Origin: Treponema sp.
GTDB taxonomy: Bacteria; Spirochaetota; Spirochaetia; Treponematales; Treponemataceae
Assembly (NCBI GenBank): GCA_024402565.1
Contig: JAKSTM010000001.1
Span: forward strand, 62,001-126,000
Length of the DNA: 64,000 nucleotides
Direction: 5' to 3'
Under the pieces are notes generated by a model, which saw only the letters and a list, made by a program, of their open reading frames with translations, was not told the origin of the DNA and ran no database searches. The position numbers and the translations under genes were made by a program. Below are positions 39,565 through 46,958 of this stretch, in pieces (positions within the stretch are counted from its first letter, which is position 1; every line of letters starts with the position of its first letter).

Positions 39565-39641
39565 GAGGCTGTCTCAAAAGCTTAACTTGCGGTGCTTCAG
39601 CTTGTCGAAATCACTTCAGTTATTACTTATGGGACAGCACC
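39565..39641. repeat. REP-like inverted repeat containing CTTGTCGAA
   Basis: GGCTGTCTCA (39567-39576) can pair with TGGGACAGC (39630-39638), with one G-T wobble. The intervening stretch contains CTTCAGCTTGTCGAAATCAC. CTTGTCGAA also occurs in the element at 42619-42713. It lies between the rubrerythrin stop and the flavodoxin remnant and may additionally act as a transcription end point. Confidence 0.55.
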
Positions 39642-39656
39642 TTTCCTGATTAATGA

Positions 39657-40193
39657 TTAGAAATTTTCAGGAGAGATTTCGAAATATGCCTTTGGATGTG
39701 CACAGACAGGACATACTTCAGGAGCTTTTGTTCCTACAACAATGTGTCCACAGTTGCGACATTCCCAAATTTTTACTTCACTTTTTTCGAATACAGCTGC
39801 TGTCTCGATATTTTTTAAGAGAGCACGGTAGCGTTCTTCGTGGTGTTTTTCGATTTTTGCTACAGCACGGAATTTTGCTGCAAGAGCAGGGAAACCTTCT
39901 TCTTCTGCTGTTTTTGCAAAACCTTCGTACATATCAGTCCATTCAAAATTTTCGCCGTCTGCAGCAGCTTTTAAATTATCATTTGTCGAACCAAGTTCAT
40001 CTAATTCTTTGAACCACATTTTTGCGTGTTCTTTTTCATTGTCTGCAGTGTGAAGAAATATATCTGCAATCTGTTCAAATCCTTCTTTTTTTGCTACTGA
40101 GGCAAAGTAGGTGTACTTATTTCTAGCCTGTGATTCCCCTGCAAAAGCAGCAAGTAAGTTTTTTTCTGTTTGTGTTCCTGAATATTTACTCAT
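39657..40193 (-). CDS. rbr: Rubrerythrin
   Basis: A 178-residue cytoplasmic peroxidase that protects anaerobes by reducing hydrogen peroxide. The four-helix ferritin-like domain (residues 1-135) carries the diiron ligands in [41 protein letters not shown] and [10 protein letters not shown]. The C-terminal rubredoxin-like domain binds one iron through WECRNCGH and CPVCAHP. Length and layout are standard. AAGGAG precedes ATG 40193. A TATAAT (40231-40226) and a small palindrome sit upstream. A decayed flavodoxin follows downstream, suggesting a former redox operon. Confidence 0.97.
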   Translation of the reverse strand: MSKYSGTQTEKNLLAAFAGESQARNKYTYFASVAKKEGFEQIADIFLHTADNEKEHAKMWFKELDELGSTNDNLKAAADGENFEWTDMYEGFAKTAEEEGFPALAAKFRAVAKIEKHHEERYRALLKNIETAAVFEKSEVKIWECRNCGHIVVGTKAPEVCPVCAHPKAYFEISPENF

Positions 40194-40210
40194 AGATTTC
40201 TCCTTGATAT

Positions 40211-40231
40211 TAGTATTTCTACTATATTATA
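40211..40231 (-). promoter_or_regulatory. rbr -10 region and small palindrome, possible operator
   Basis: TATAAT (40231-40226, minus strand) is followed directly by TAGTA-TTTC-TACTA (40211-40224), a 5-bp inverted repeat over the expected transcription start. It does not match the Bacillus PerR box. No good -35 is seen. Confidence 0.35.
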
Positions 40232-40337
40232 ACTCTTTTGCAAGCAGAAAAAAGTATAAAAATCAGAATATTTTGTAATTGTTTTTTTATGCAACAGGTG
40301 TATTTATTATTATCCTGGTTTTTGATAATATTCCCTT

Positions 40338-41663
40338 ATGATAGTAATGAAATTTGGTGGTTCCTCTGTAGCAAACGCAGACAGAATCAAGCACGTGGCC
40401 TCAATTATTAAAGCATATCGCGAACAGCGTCCGGTAGTTGTACTTTCAGCAATGGGTGATACAACTGATTATCTTCTTGAAGCAGCCGACATGGCAGTAA
40501 ACGGAAACGTTGATATAAAAAACGTTCGTGACCTGCACTACGAAACTGTTGATGTTCTTGGACTGGATAAAGCACCTGTTGATGAACTTCTTGGTGAACT
40601 GAACCAGCTTCTTACAGGAATCAGCATGCTCCGCGAACTTACTAAAAAAACACGTGACTACCTGGTTTCATTCGGTGAACGTCTTTCAGTACGCATCATG
40701 GCAATGTATCTGGAACGCGAAGGAGTACCTGCAAATTTTTATGATGCATGGGATATCGGAATGGTTTCAGACTCAAACTTCATGTCAGCAGAACTGCTTG
40801 ATGAAGTATGGGACAACATTCCAAAAGCACTTAATGCTTATAAAGAAGGGCTTTCAAACGCAATTCCAATCGTTACAGGTTTCATTGCAAAAGACAAAAA
40901 CGGAAATATTACAACACTTGGACGCGGCGGTTCAGACCTTTCTGCAACAATGATCGGTTCTGCTATGGGCGCTGTAGAAATCCAGACATGGAAAGATGTT
41001 GACGGTATCATGACAACTGACCCACGCATCTGTAGTGACGCAAAACCAGTTCCTGAAGTAACTTACGAAGAAGCACAGGAACTTGCTATGTTCGGTGCCC
41101 AGGTTCTTCATCCTCGTTCAATGATTCCTTGCCGCAAGACAGGAACTCCAGTTCGCGTAAAGAACTCTTACAATATTACAAGTCCTGGTTCAATCATTGT
41201 TGAAAAGCACAACGGAAAAACAAGTCCTGTATGTGCAATCACAACAGTTAAGAAAATCAGCCTCATTGATATCCAGTCTTCACGTATGCTTGGGGCTGCC
41301 GGGTTCCTGGCTCACGTATTCAATCAGTTCCTCAAATGGAACATCTCAATCGATGTAATTGCTACATCTGAAGTTTCAGTTTCTCTTACTGTAAACTCAA
41401 AAGATAAGCTTGAAGGCCTTATTGAAGACCTGGAACGTGTTGCTGATGTTGAAGTACACTCAGGAAAAGCAATCGTTACAGTGGTTTGCGATGCAAAACA
41501 TTCATCTTCTATTCTTGCTGCCGGTTTCGATGCTCTTTCTGATGAAGGAATCAACGTTCAGATGATTTCTCAGGGTGCAAGCAAAGTAAACATCAGTATG
41601 ATTGTTAATGAAGAAGAAGCAGAACGTACTGTAAAAGTTCTTCACAAAGCATATTTCGGATAA
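40338..41663 (+). CDS. lysC: Aspartate kinase
   Basis: A 441-residue cytoplasmic enzyme that phosphorylates L-aspartate, the entry step to lysine, threonine, methionine and diaminopimelate. The kinase domain starts with MKFGGSSVAN, and FGERLSVRI, TLGRGGSDLSATMIG and WKDVDGIMTTDPR are all conserved. Two ACT regulatory domains (about 305-441) suggest feedback control by an amino acid. It is monofunctional, with no homoserine dehydrogenase part. GATAAT lies 8 nt before ATG 40338 with no Shine-Dalgarno sequence, so the transcript may be leaderless. That rules out a lysine riboswitch in the short upstream region. dapB follows after 112 bp. Confidence 0.95.
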   Translation: MIVMKFGGSSVANADRIKHVASIIKAYREQRPVVVLSAMGDTTDYLLEAADMAVNGNVDIKNVRDLHYETVDVLGLDKAPVDELLGELNQLLTGISMLRELTKKTRDYLVSFGERLSVRIMAMYLEREGVPANFYDAWDIGMVSDSNFMSAELLDEVWDNIPKALNAYKEGLSNAIPIVTGFIAKDKNGNITTLGRGGSDLSATMIGSAMGAVEIQTWKDVDGIMTTDPRICSDAKPVPEVTYEEAQELAMFGAQVLHPRSMIPCRKTGTPVRVKNSYNITSPGSIIVEKHNGKTSPVCAITTVKKISLIDIQSSRMLGAAGFLAHVFNQFLKWNISIDVIATSEVSVSLTVNSKDKLEGLIEDLERVADVEVHSGKAIVTVVCDAKHSSSILAAGFDALSDEGINVQMISQGASKVNISMIVNEEEAERTVKVLHKAYFG

Positions 41664-41775
41664 TTGATAATTGACAATTGATAATTGATTGCTTTTATAT
41701 GAGATAACAATGCTTATATAACAATGTTTATTATGAAAGTTTGTTGTCTGAGTAAGACGATTTTGGGAGATTTTT

Positions 41776-42555
41776 ATGAAGATTGCACTTGTTGGATATG
41801 GAAAAATGGGACACATGCTTCGTGCTGCTGCAGAGGCTTGCGGACATGAAGTTGTGGTTACTGTTGATGTTATGGCTCCTGATGCTGATGTAAAAGTTCC
41901 TGCAGGGGACGGAAAAGCAGTTGCCGATGCCGTAAAAAACAGTGGTGCAGAAGGGGTAATTGAATTTACTCATCCTACAGCCGTTATGGAAAACATTAAG
42001 GCTCTTCTTCCACTCGGACTTCCAATTGTAGTTGGAACTACAGGCTGGAACGATAAATATGCAGAAGTTGAAGCAATGGCTAAAGAAACAAACGGTGTGA
42101 TTCTTGGCGGCGGAAACTTCTCTGTAGGTGTAAACCTGCTTTACAAGATTATTGCAGAAGCTCAGAAACTTATTTCTGAATATCCTGAATATGATACAGC
42201 AGTATGGGAAATGCACCATACTCAGAAAGCAGACAGTCCTTCGGGAACTGCCCTTGAAATTGCAAAGGTTATTCTTGATAACTGTGCTTCAAAAACAGAA
42301 ATTGTTACAGACGAATTCAAACAGAAACCTGAAAAACACCAGCTTCATGTTTCTTCAACACGCTGCGGAAACGTACCTGGAACTCATTCAGTATTCTTTG
42401 ACGGTCCTGCAGATACAATCGAAATTAAACATACTGCAAGAAGCCGTGAAGGTTTTGCTTATGGTGCAGTTCATGGTCTTGAAAAACTGGCTTCCGGTCT
42501 TAAAGACGGTTCAATCCAGAAAGGCCGTTTCTACAAAATGACAGAAATGTTCTAG
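41776..42555 (+). CDS. dapB: 4-hydroxy-tetrahydrodipicolinate reductase
   Basis: A 259-residue enzyme of the diaminopimelate/lysine pathway. The nucleotide-binding motif GYGKMGHML is at residues 7-15. The catalytic segment EMHHTQKADSPSGTAL holds the conserved His-His pair and Lys. VVGTTGW and GGNFSVGVNLL are also typical. A GGGAG ribosome-binding site precedes ATG 41776. The leader between lysC and dapB contains TTGACA (41671-41676) in an A/T-rich repeated stretch that may supply a separate promoter. A perfect terminator follows. Confidence 0.95.
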   Translation: MKIALVGYGKMGHMLRAAAEACGHEVVVTVDVMAPDADVKVPAGDGKAVADAVKNSGAEGVIEFTHPTAVMENIKALLPLGLPIVVGTTGWNDKYAEVEAMAKETNGVILGGGNFSVGVNLLYKIIAEAQKLISEYPEYDTAVWEMHHTQKADSPSGTALEIAKVILDNCASKTEIVTDEFKQKPEKHQLHVSSTRCGNVPGTHSVFFDGPADTIEIKHTARSREGFAYGAVHGLEKLASGLKDGSIQKGRFYKMTEMF

Positions 42556-42578
42556 TTTACAAAACCGGTTAAATAGAA

Positions 42579-42607
42579 AATCCTGCAGTTTCCTGCAGGA
42601 TTTTTTT
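42579..42607 (+). terminator. Rho-independent terminator after dapB
   Basis: AATCCTGCAG pairs with CTGCAGGATT around a TTTC loop, then a T-run. A perfect 10-bp stem. Confidence 0.9.
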
Positions 42608-42618
42608 GTTTTATCAAA

Positions 42619-42713
42619 GGTCCCTGAGTCTGCGTTCCCCTGAGCTTGCGGTCTCTAAGCATGCGGTCCCTGAGCTTGTCGAAGGGTCGAAAGGTCGAAG
42701 GGGCGAAGGGACC
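42619..42713. repeat. REP-like element: four degenerate 15/16-mers plus four 8-mers inside a terminal inverted repeat
   Basis: GGTCCCT (42619-42625) and AGGGACC (42707-42713) bound 95 bp. Inside are four imperfect copies of GGTCCCTGAGCTTGC and then four 8-bp units of the GAAGGGTC type. The fourth 15/16-mer runs into CTTGTCGAAG. It is GC-rich against its surroundings and lies between the dapB terminator and the end of the convergent gene. Confidence 0.75.
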
Positions 42714-42723
42714 ATTTTCTATT

Positions 42724-43890
42724 TTAGTTTTCACCTTCTTCGATGCGTCCGAATTCACAGAAAGCTTTTGCAATTCTAAGGTATTCAATTTGTTCCAGTG
42801 TATTTTTAAGGACTTTATAAAGTTTTATTTCACCAGTTCCTGAACAACTTGATACTACAGACATAGTTTTTCTGTTTCCTTCCGGAAGTTCGATTACTTT
42901 ATTACATAATTCATTTACTTTACAGAATATGTCGATATCTACAACCCATTGTTTGTTATGAATGCTGACAGACCAATGGAGTTCATCATAGTCATTTTGT
43001 GAAATTTCCTGACAATCCCAAATAAATTCCGAATTCTTTTTGTGTTCTTCTGCGTTGAAAACAAGTCTGTTCCCTTCAAAATCAAGGAGCAGAACTGCTT
43101 TTTCTCCGTATAGTCCGTGAACAGCAAAACTTGATTCAAACATTGTTCGGCCTGAAATCAGGCTGGAAAGACTTGATGCGGAAATATGAAACCATGGGTT
43201 TGGGAGAGATTTCCCCCAATATTTGTCATAATAACCAAAAGAGGTGAGTGGATTTATTACATAATCAGTTCCGCACCAGGAAATAGTACCTGAAAAATTT
43301 GTCCGGCATCCTAGAGGAGCCCAGAAATCGCTTTTTTCCTGGAAGCCTGTATCAAATTCATGAATTATTTCGAAATCAAGATTCCATTCGGCATAACCTT
43401 CCTGGCACAGGTATTCTGGATGAAGTGCAAGATCTTTTTGTGTACAGCTGATAAATCCGCTTAAATGGTTTTCTGTAAAAATACAAGTCCCGATATGTAC
43501 TTCAAAAGGTTTTGTGGATATTGTTGCATTTCCTAATGATTCGTAAAAGGAAATATGTTTTCCTTTTTGACCTAAACTACCAAAACGAATACATATATAC
43601 GAAGGTTGTACAAGATTTTCAGACTGAATTTCAGTTGCAGACATTGTTCCCGCAAGTGCATATTGTAAATCTTCAGAACTGATTGCATTTCTCTGCTTAA
43701 ATCCTAGAACTGGTTCGGAAGTGGAAAGACTGGAATTTAGCATTTCTAGTTCAATAAAAAATGATTTTTCGGTTCCTGAATCTTTTTCAGAGGCGTTAAA
43801 TACATAACGCCAGCAGACTATCCCGTTTTTCTTAAGACTGCCTGAGGGAATGAATCTGGTATTTGATAATCCTTTCTTTGAAATGTCCAT
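42724..43890 (-). CDS. Tocopherol-cyclase-like/lipocalin-type protein of unknown role
   Basis: A 388-residue protein without a signal peptide. The central motif GYYDKYWGKSLPNPWFHISA (near residue 220) resembles the Y(D/E)KxWGxxxPxxWxx core of tocopherol cyclase and AttH/CrtC-like two-lobe lipocalin folds. The flanking sequence is rich in beta-strands: CWRYVFNASEK, YICIRFGSLGQ and AVLLLDFEGNRLVFNAE. Tocopherol itself is not expected in an anaerobic spirochaete, so a hydrophobic small molecule or surface-lipid role is more plausible. GAAGGA precedes ATG 43890. It is divergent from rpe and ends 11 bp from the REP-like element. Confidence 0.65.
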   Translation of the reverse strand: MDISKKGLSNTRFIPSGSLKKNGIVCWRYVFNASEKDSGTEKSFFIELEMLNSSLSTSEPVLGFKQRNAISSEDLQYALAGTMSATEIQSENLVQPSYICIRFGSLGQKGKHISFYESLGNATISTKPFEVHIGTCIFTENHLSGFISCTQKDLALHPEYLCQEGYAEWNLDFEIIHEFDTGFQEKSDFWAPLGCRTNFSGTISWCGTDYVINPLTSFGYYDKYWGKSLPNPWFHISASSLSSLISGRTMFESSFAVHGLYGEKAVLLLDFEGNRLVFNAEEHKKNSEFIWDCQEISQNDYDELHWSVSIHNKQWVVDIDIFCKVNELCNKVIELPEGNRKTMSVVSSCSGTGEIKLYKVLKNTLEQIEYLRIAKAFCEFGRIEEGEN

Positions 43891-43936
43891 TTTTTTCCTT
43901 CTTCTTTTGTTTATTTTCGGAACATTAGGAAAATAC

Positions 43937-43966
43937 TTTAAAGGTAAACAAAATTTGTGGTATAAT
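43937..43966 (+). promoter_or_regulatory. rpe promoter with very short leader
   Basis: TTTAAA (43937-43942), an 18-bp spacer and TATAAT (43961-43966). The rpe ATG (43975) lies 8 nt further on, without a Shine-Dalgarno sequence. Confidence 0.5.
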
Positions 43967-43974
43967 TAACCATT

Positions 43975-44637
43975 ATGAAACCGATTTTATCTCCGTCTCT
44001 TCTTTCTGCGGATTTTAAGAATTTAAGTGAAGCTTTTCAAAAAATAGAATCAGAAGGTTCTGGTGCTGTTCATATTGATGTTATGGATGGTAGTTTTGTT
44101 CCTGAAATTACTTACGGTGAACCTGTTATTCGTTCTGTAAGAAGTTGTACAAAACTCCCATTTGATGTGCATCTTATGGTAGAAAAACCTGAAAACCATA
44201 TAAAACTTTTTGCCGATGCAGGGGCTGACTGGATTACATTTCATATCGAAGCAACAAATCATGCAAATCGTGTTATTCAAATGATTCATGAGCTTGGTAA
44301 AAAAGCGGGGGTTGCTGTTAATCCTGGAACTCCTGTTTCTGCTTTATCTGAGATTCTTCAGTATGCTGACCTCATTCTTGTTATGACTGTAAATCCTGGT
44401 TGGGGAAATCAGAGTTTGATTCCATCTACACTTGATAAAGTTCGTGAACTTAAGAGGTTGAGGGATCTGAATGCTGATAAAGGCTATAATTACATGATTT
44501 CTGTGGATGGTGGTGTAAATCCAAAGACTCTTGCTTCTGTGGTGGAAGCTGGAGTTGATGTAGCTGTATCGGGATCTGCATTCTTTAACGGAACATTAAA
44601 TTTCAACGGAATTCTTAATGAAATTTTTGAAAAATAA
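43975..44637 (+). CDS. rpe: Ribulose-phosphate 3-epimerase
   Basis: A 220-residue TIM-barrel enzyme interconverting ribulose 5-phosphate and xylulose 5-phosphate in the pentose phosphate pathway. PSLLSADF at the start, VHIDVMDGSFVP (metal/catalytic Asp), DVHLMVEKPE, FHIEA and VDGGVNPKT are all in place. Length is standard. ATG 43975 sits 8 nt after TATAAT, so the message is probably leaderless. Its last 20 bp overlap the next gene, a TPR protein. Confidence 0.96.
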   Translation: MKPILSPSLLSADFKNLSEAFQKIESEGSGAVHIDVMDGSFVPEITYGEPVIRSVRSCTKLPFDVHLMVEKPENHIKLFADAGADWITFHIEATNHANRVIQMIHELGKKAGVAVNPGTPVSALSEILQYADLILVMTVNPGWGNQSLIPSTLDKVRELKRLRDLNADKGYNYMISVDGGVNPKTLASVVEAGVDVAVSGSAFFNGTLNFNGILNEIFEK

Positions 44638-45538
44638 AAAATTTTTGCTGGCATTATTATCCTTCTCTTTTATGGCATTAATTTGTGCCCAAAATGCGGG
44701 TAATAATGTTTCCGAAAATTCTTTTTCTGAATATTCTTTTATTGAGGGGTGTAAAGCTTATTCTGCCGGAGACTGGACAAGTGCAGTTTTTTCTTTAAAA
44801 CGTGCAGCTTCTTTTGAAGAAAATCATAAACCTGAAACATATTATATGCTGATAAATGCTGAAATTTATTCGGGAGATTTTCAGGGGGCCCTTGAAGATT
44901 GTGTTTATTTTCTTGATGAATTCAATGACTCTTTTTATGAAGCAAATGTAATATATTTAAAAGGGCGTTGTTATTTTTCCCTCGGGGAATATGACAAAGC
45001 GGTTATTACATTAAGTGATTTTTGTCATCAATACGAAGGTCATGACATGTATGCTACCAGTCTCTTCTGGATAGGAGAGTCTTTTTATGCCTGTTATCAA
45101 TATGATGATGCAAGGGCTTTGTATCAACGAGTTGTTTCAGAATTCCCTGATGACTCTAAGGCTCCTGCATGTCAGTATCGCATAGAAACAATTAATCAAA
45201 GAGAAAGAGAAGAAAAACTGCTGTATTTATTAAAGCAGACTGGCGAAGAATATCTTTTTGCAAAAGAAGAATATGAAAAGCAGTTGAAAGTTTTCTCTTC
45301 AGAAACTACTGCAACTACCAGACAAAAGCTTTATGAAGCACAGAAAAAAAATGCAGAACTAGAAGAAAAATATCGTCTCCTTGAAAATGAACTTCTTCAG
45401 TTGAAAGGAATGGCTCCTAAAAATGAAGAGTCAGTAGAAGAATCTTCAACTTCAAGTAAAGAGTTAGAACTTCTTCAGATTTTGAAAGCTAAAGCGGATG
45501 AAACAAAATATCTTCTTGAGAATAATAAACGTGAATAA
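44618..45538 (+). CDS. Secreted TPR protein with C-terminal coiled coil (BamD/YbgF-like)
   Basis: A 306-residue exported protein. The signal peptide is about residues 1-24 (FLLALLSFSFMALICA-Q). Residues 38-195 hold about four tetratricopeptide-type repeats (EGCKAYSAGDWTSAVFSLKR, YLKGRCYFSLGEYDKAVITL, WIGESFYACYQYDDARALYQ), followed by a long charged coiled coil (about 200-265) and a low-complexity tail. The layout recalls Tol-associated YbgF/CpoB or BamD adaptors, with domain order reversed relative to YbgF. Its ATG lies 20 bp inside rpe in another frame, so the two genes are coupled. It heads a row of three envelope proteins ending just before recA. Confidence 0.8.
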   Translation: MKFLKNKKFLLALLSFSFMALICAQNAGNNVSENSFSEYSFIEGCKAYSAGDWTSAVFSLKRAASFEENHKPETYYMLINAEIYSGDFQGALEDCVYFLDEFNDSFYEANVIYLKGRCYFSLGEYDKAVITLSDFCHQYEGHDMYATSLFWIGESFYACYQYDDARALYQRVVSEFPDDSKAPACQYRIETINQREREEKLLYLLKQTGEEYLFAKEEYEKQLKVFSSETTATTRQKLYEAQKKNAELEEKYRLLENELLQLKGMAPKNEESVEESSTSSKELELLQILKAKADETKYLLENNKRE

Positions 45539-45572
45539 GAATTTTGTATTTATATAAGGCATATTGGGACGA

Positions 45573-45598
45573 ATTGTTATATTAGATTGTTATATTAG
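45573..45598 (+). repeat. Two tandem 13-bp repeats upstream of a lipoprotein gene
   Basis: ATTGTTATATTAG occurs twice head to tail (45573-45585 and 45586-45598), ending 28 bp before the GTG start. Each copy contains a TATATT-like -10, so the duplication may double or shift the promoter. Confidence 0.6.
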
Positions 45599-45626
45599 AA
45601 AGTAAAATTTGTGATAGGAATAGACT

Positions 45627-46955
45627 GTGAAAAAGGTTCTTTTTTTATTATTTTCAATTTTTTTCTTTTCGATTTTTATAGCTTGTGCTTCAACTGAAGA
45701 ACAGGAAGAAGAAGAAAAGATTGAGCTTCCAAAAGATAATACTCATAGAGTTTCTCATTCTGTTTATAATGCCGAAAACGAAGCAAAATTGTTTACAATA
45801 AATCAATCCGGCATTGATGATATGATAAAACGAGGGTGGAAGCCTGTTGAAAAAGAATCTGGGGTTTTAAAAATAAGCGCAAAAGGAAATCTTGGAACTT
45901 ATAATATTTATGTAATTGACCGTGATGGTAATTATATACCGGTTTTTTCGACAGCAGAAGAATTCACAGGAACTTCTCTATATCTTCAGGCAGGAAAACG
46001 AGTCTATAAGTTATCGGGCGGATCTGGAACTGAAATTGCTGCTCGTGAAACTCCTAATGGTGTACAACTTGTATATCGTATTCCAAAAGTTGCTCAGGTT
46101 TTTGTGAATTTGACTATTTTTTCGTCAAATGAACAGAAAAACGGCGATATGATAAAAATGACTTCCTGCATAAAGAATAACAAAGGTCGAAAGGACAATT
46201 TTGCATTGAAATTTGTTATGGATACTGTTATTGGTGAAAAGACAAAGTATCATTTTTATTCTTCAAATAATAAGCCTGTAGTAACAGAAAATCTTTATCG
46301 TTTTTTTGGAGATAATCGTTGGTTTATTACAGGTAATGATACAACAAGTTTCCAGATTATTTTTCAAGGGGCAGATTGTTCAACACCAGAATTTACCTCA
46401 ATTGCTAATTTTGAAACTTTGAATACTTTGTCCTGGGAACCAGCAATTCTTACAACACGTTCTTTTGATACAGTTTCTTCCTATAATAACTCCGCTATTT
46501 GTGTTGCCTGGCCATCAGTTACACTTGAACCTGAACAGCAGTCTTCGTTTAATATGTATTTTGCTACAGCAACTTTTCCAGAAAGTATTTCATCAGGTAG
46601 TTTCTTAAATGAATATAATTCAGTTCATAAAAAAACTGGTGAAACTGAAGTTATTAAAGCAAACTCTCAGGATTCTGATAATGGAAAAATTGTTACTTCT
46701 GAATCAACGGTTCTTGAACTTTCAGATGATGGAACTTCCGGAATTTATAATGAAAAAGAAAAACGCTTTTATTCTGATATTGATTTTTCAACATTGTTGA
46801 AAAAAGATTCCCCATTTTCTGCGGAATATATGCAGAGACTTTTAAATCGTATTTCTGAAATCGAAGAAAGTGGAAAGGATTTTGATGAAGAGGAACTTCT
46901 TCTGTTAAATGAAGAGTTTGATGAGATTTTAAAACAGCTAAGAGGAAACGACTGA
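45627..46955 (+). CDS. Putative lipoprotein of unknown function
   Basis: A 442-residue protein starting at GTG 45627, behind AGGAA. The signal ends in FSIFIAC, a relaxed spirochaetal lipobox with Cys20, followed by an acidic tether (TEEQEEEEKIELP). The body is beta-rich (NLGTYNIYVIDRDGNYIPVF, YRIPKVAQVFVNLTIFSSN, LKFVMDTVIGEKTKYHFYS), and a segment including FGDNRWFITGND resembles sugar- or polymer-binding sandwiches, without a firm match. The C-terminal ~90 residues are helical and charged. It lies between two TPR proteins (3 bp before the next), which suggests a common envelope complex. Confidence 0.75.
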   Translation: MKKVLFLLFSIFFFSIFIACASTEEQEEEEKIELPKDNTHRVSHSVYNAENEAKLFTINQSGIDDMIKRGWKPVEKESGVLKISAKGNLGTYNIYVIDRDGNYIPVFSTAEEFTGTSLYLQAGKRVYKLSGGSGTEIAARETPNGVQLVYRIPKVAQVFVNLTIFSSNEQKNGDMIKMTSCIKNNKGRKDNFALKFVMDTVIGEKTKYHFYSSNNKPVVTENLYRFFGDNRWFITGNDTTSFQIIFQGADCSTPEFTSIANFETLNTLSWEPAILTTRSFDTVSSYNNSAICVAWPSVTLEPEQQSSFNMYFATATFPESISSGSFLNEYNSVHKKTGETEVIKANSQDSDNGKIVTSESTVLELSDDGTSGIYNEKEKRFYSDIDFSTLLKKDSPFSAEYMQRLLNRISEIEESGKDFDEEELLLLNEEFDEILKQLRGND

Positions 46956-46958
46956 TTT

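Noticed and set aside
40194-40337. Lysine riboswitch upstream of lysC
   Set aside because: The divergent region is only 144 bp, shows no stacked helices of the large lysine aptamer, and a -10 lies 8 nt before the start.
41664-41700. AATTGACAATTGATAATTGA-type repeats as a mobile element or CRISPR
   Set aside because: They are short A/T-rich runs, also seen near 24280, without unit-spacer order or flanking genes; they are better explained as promoter-rich spacer DNA.
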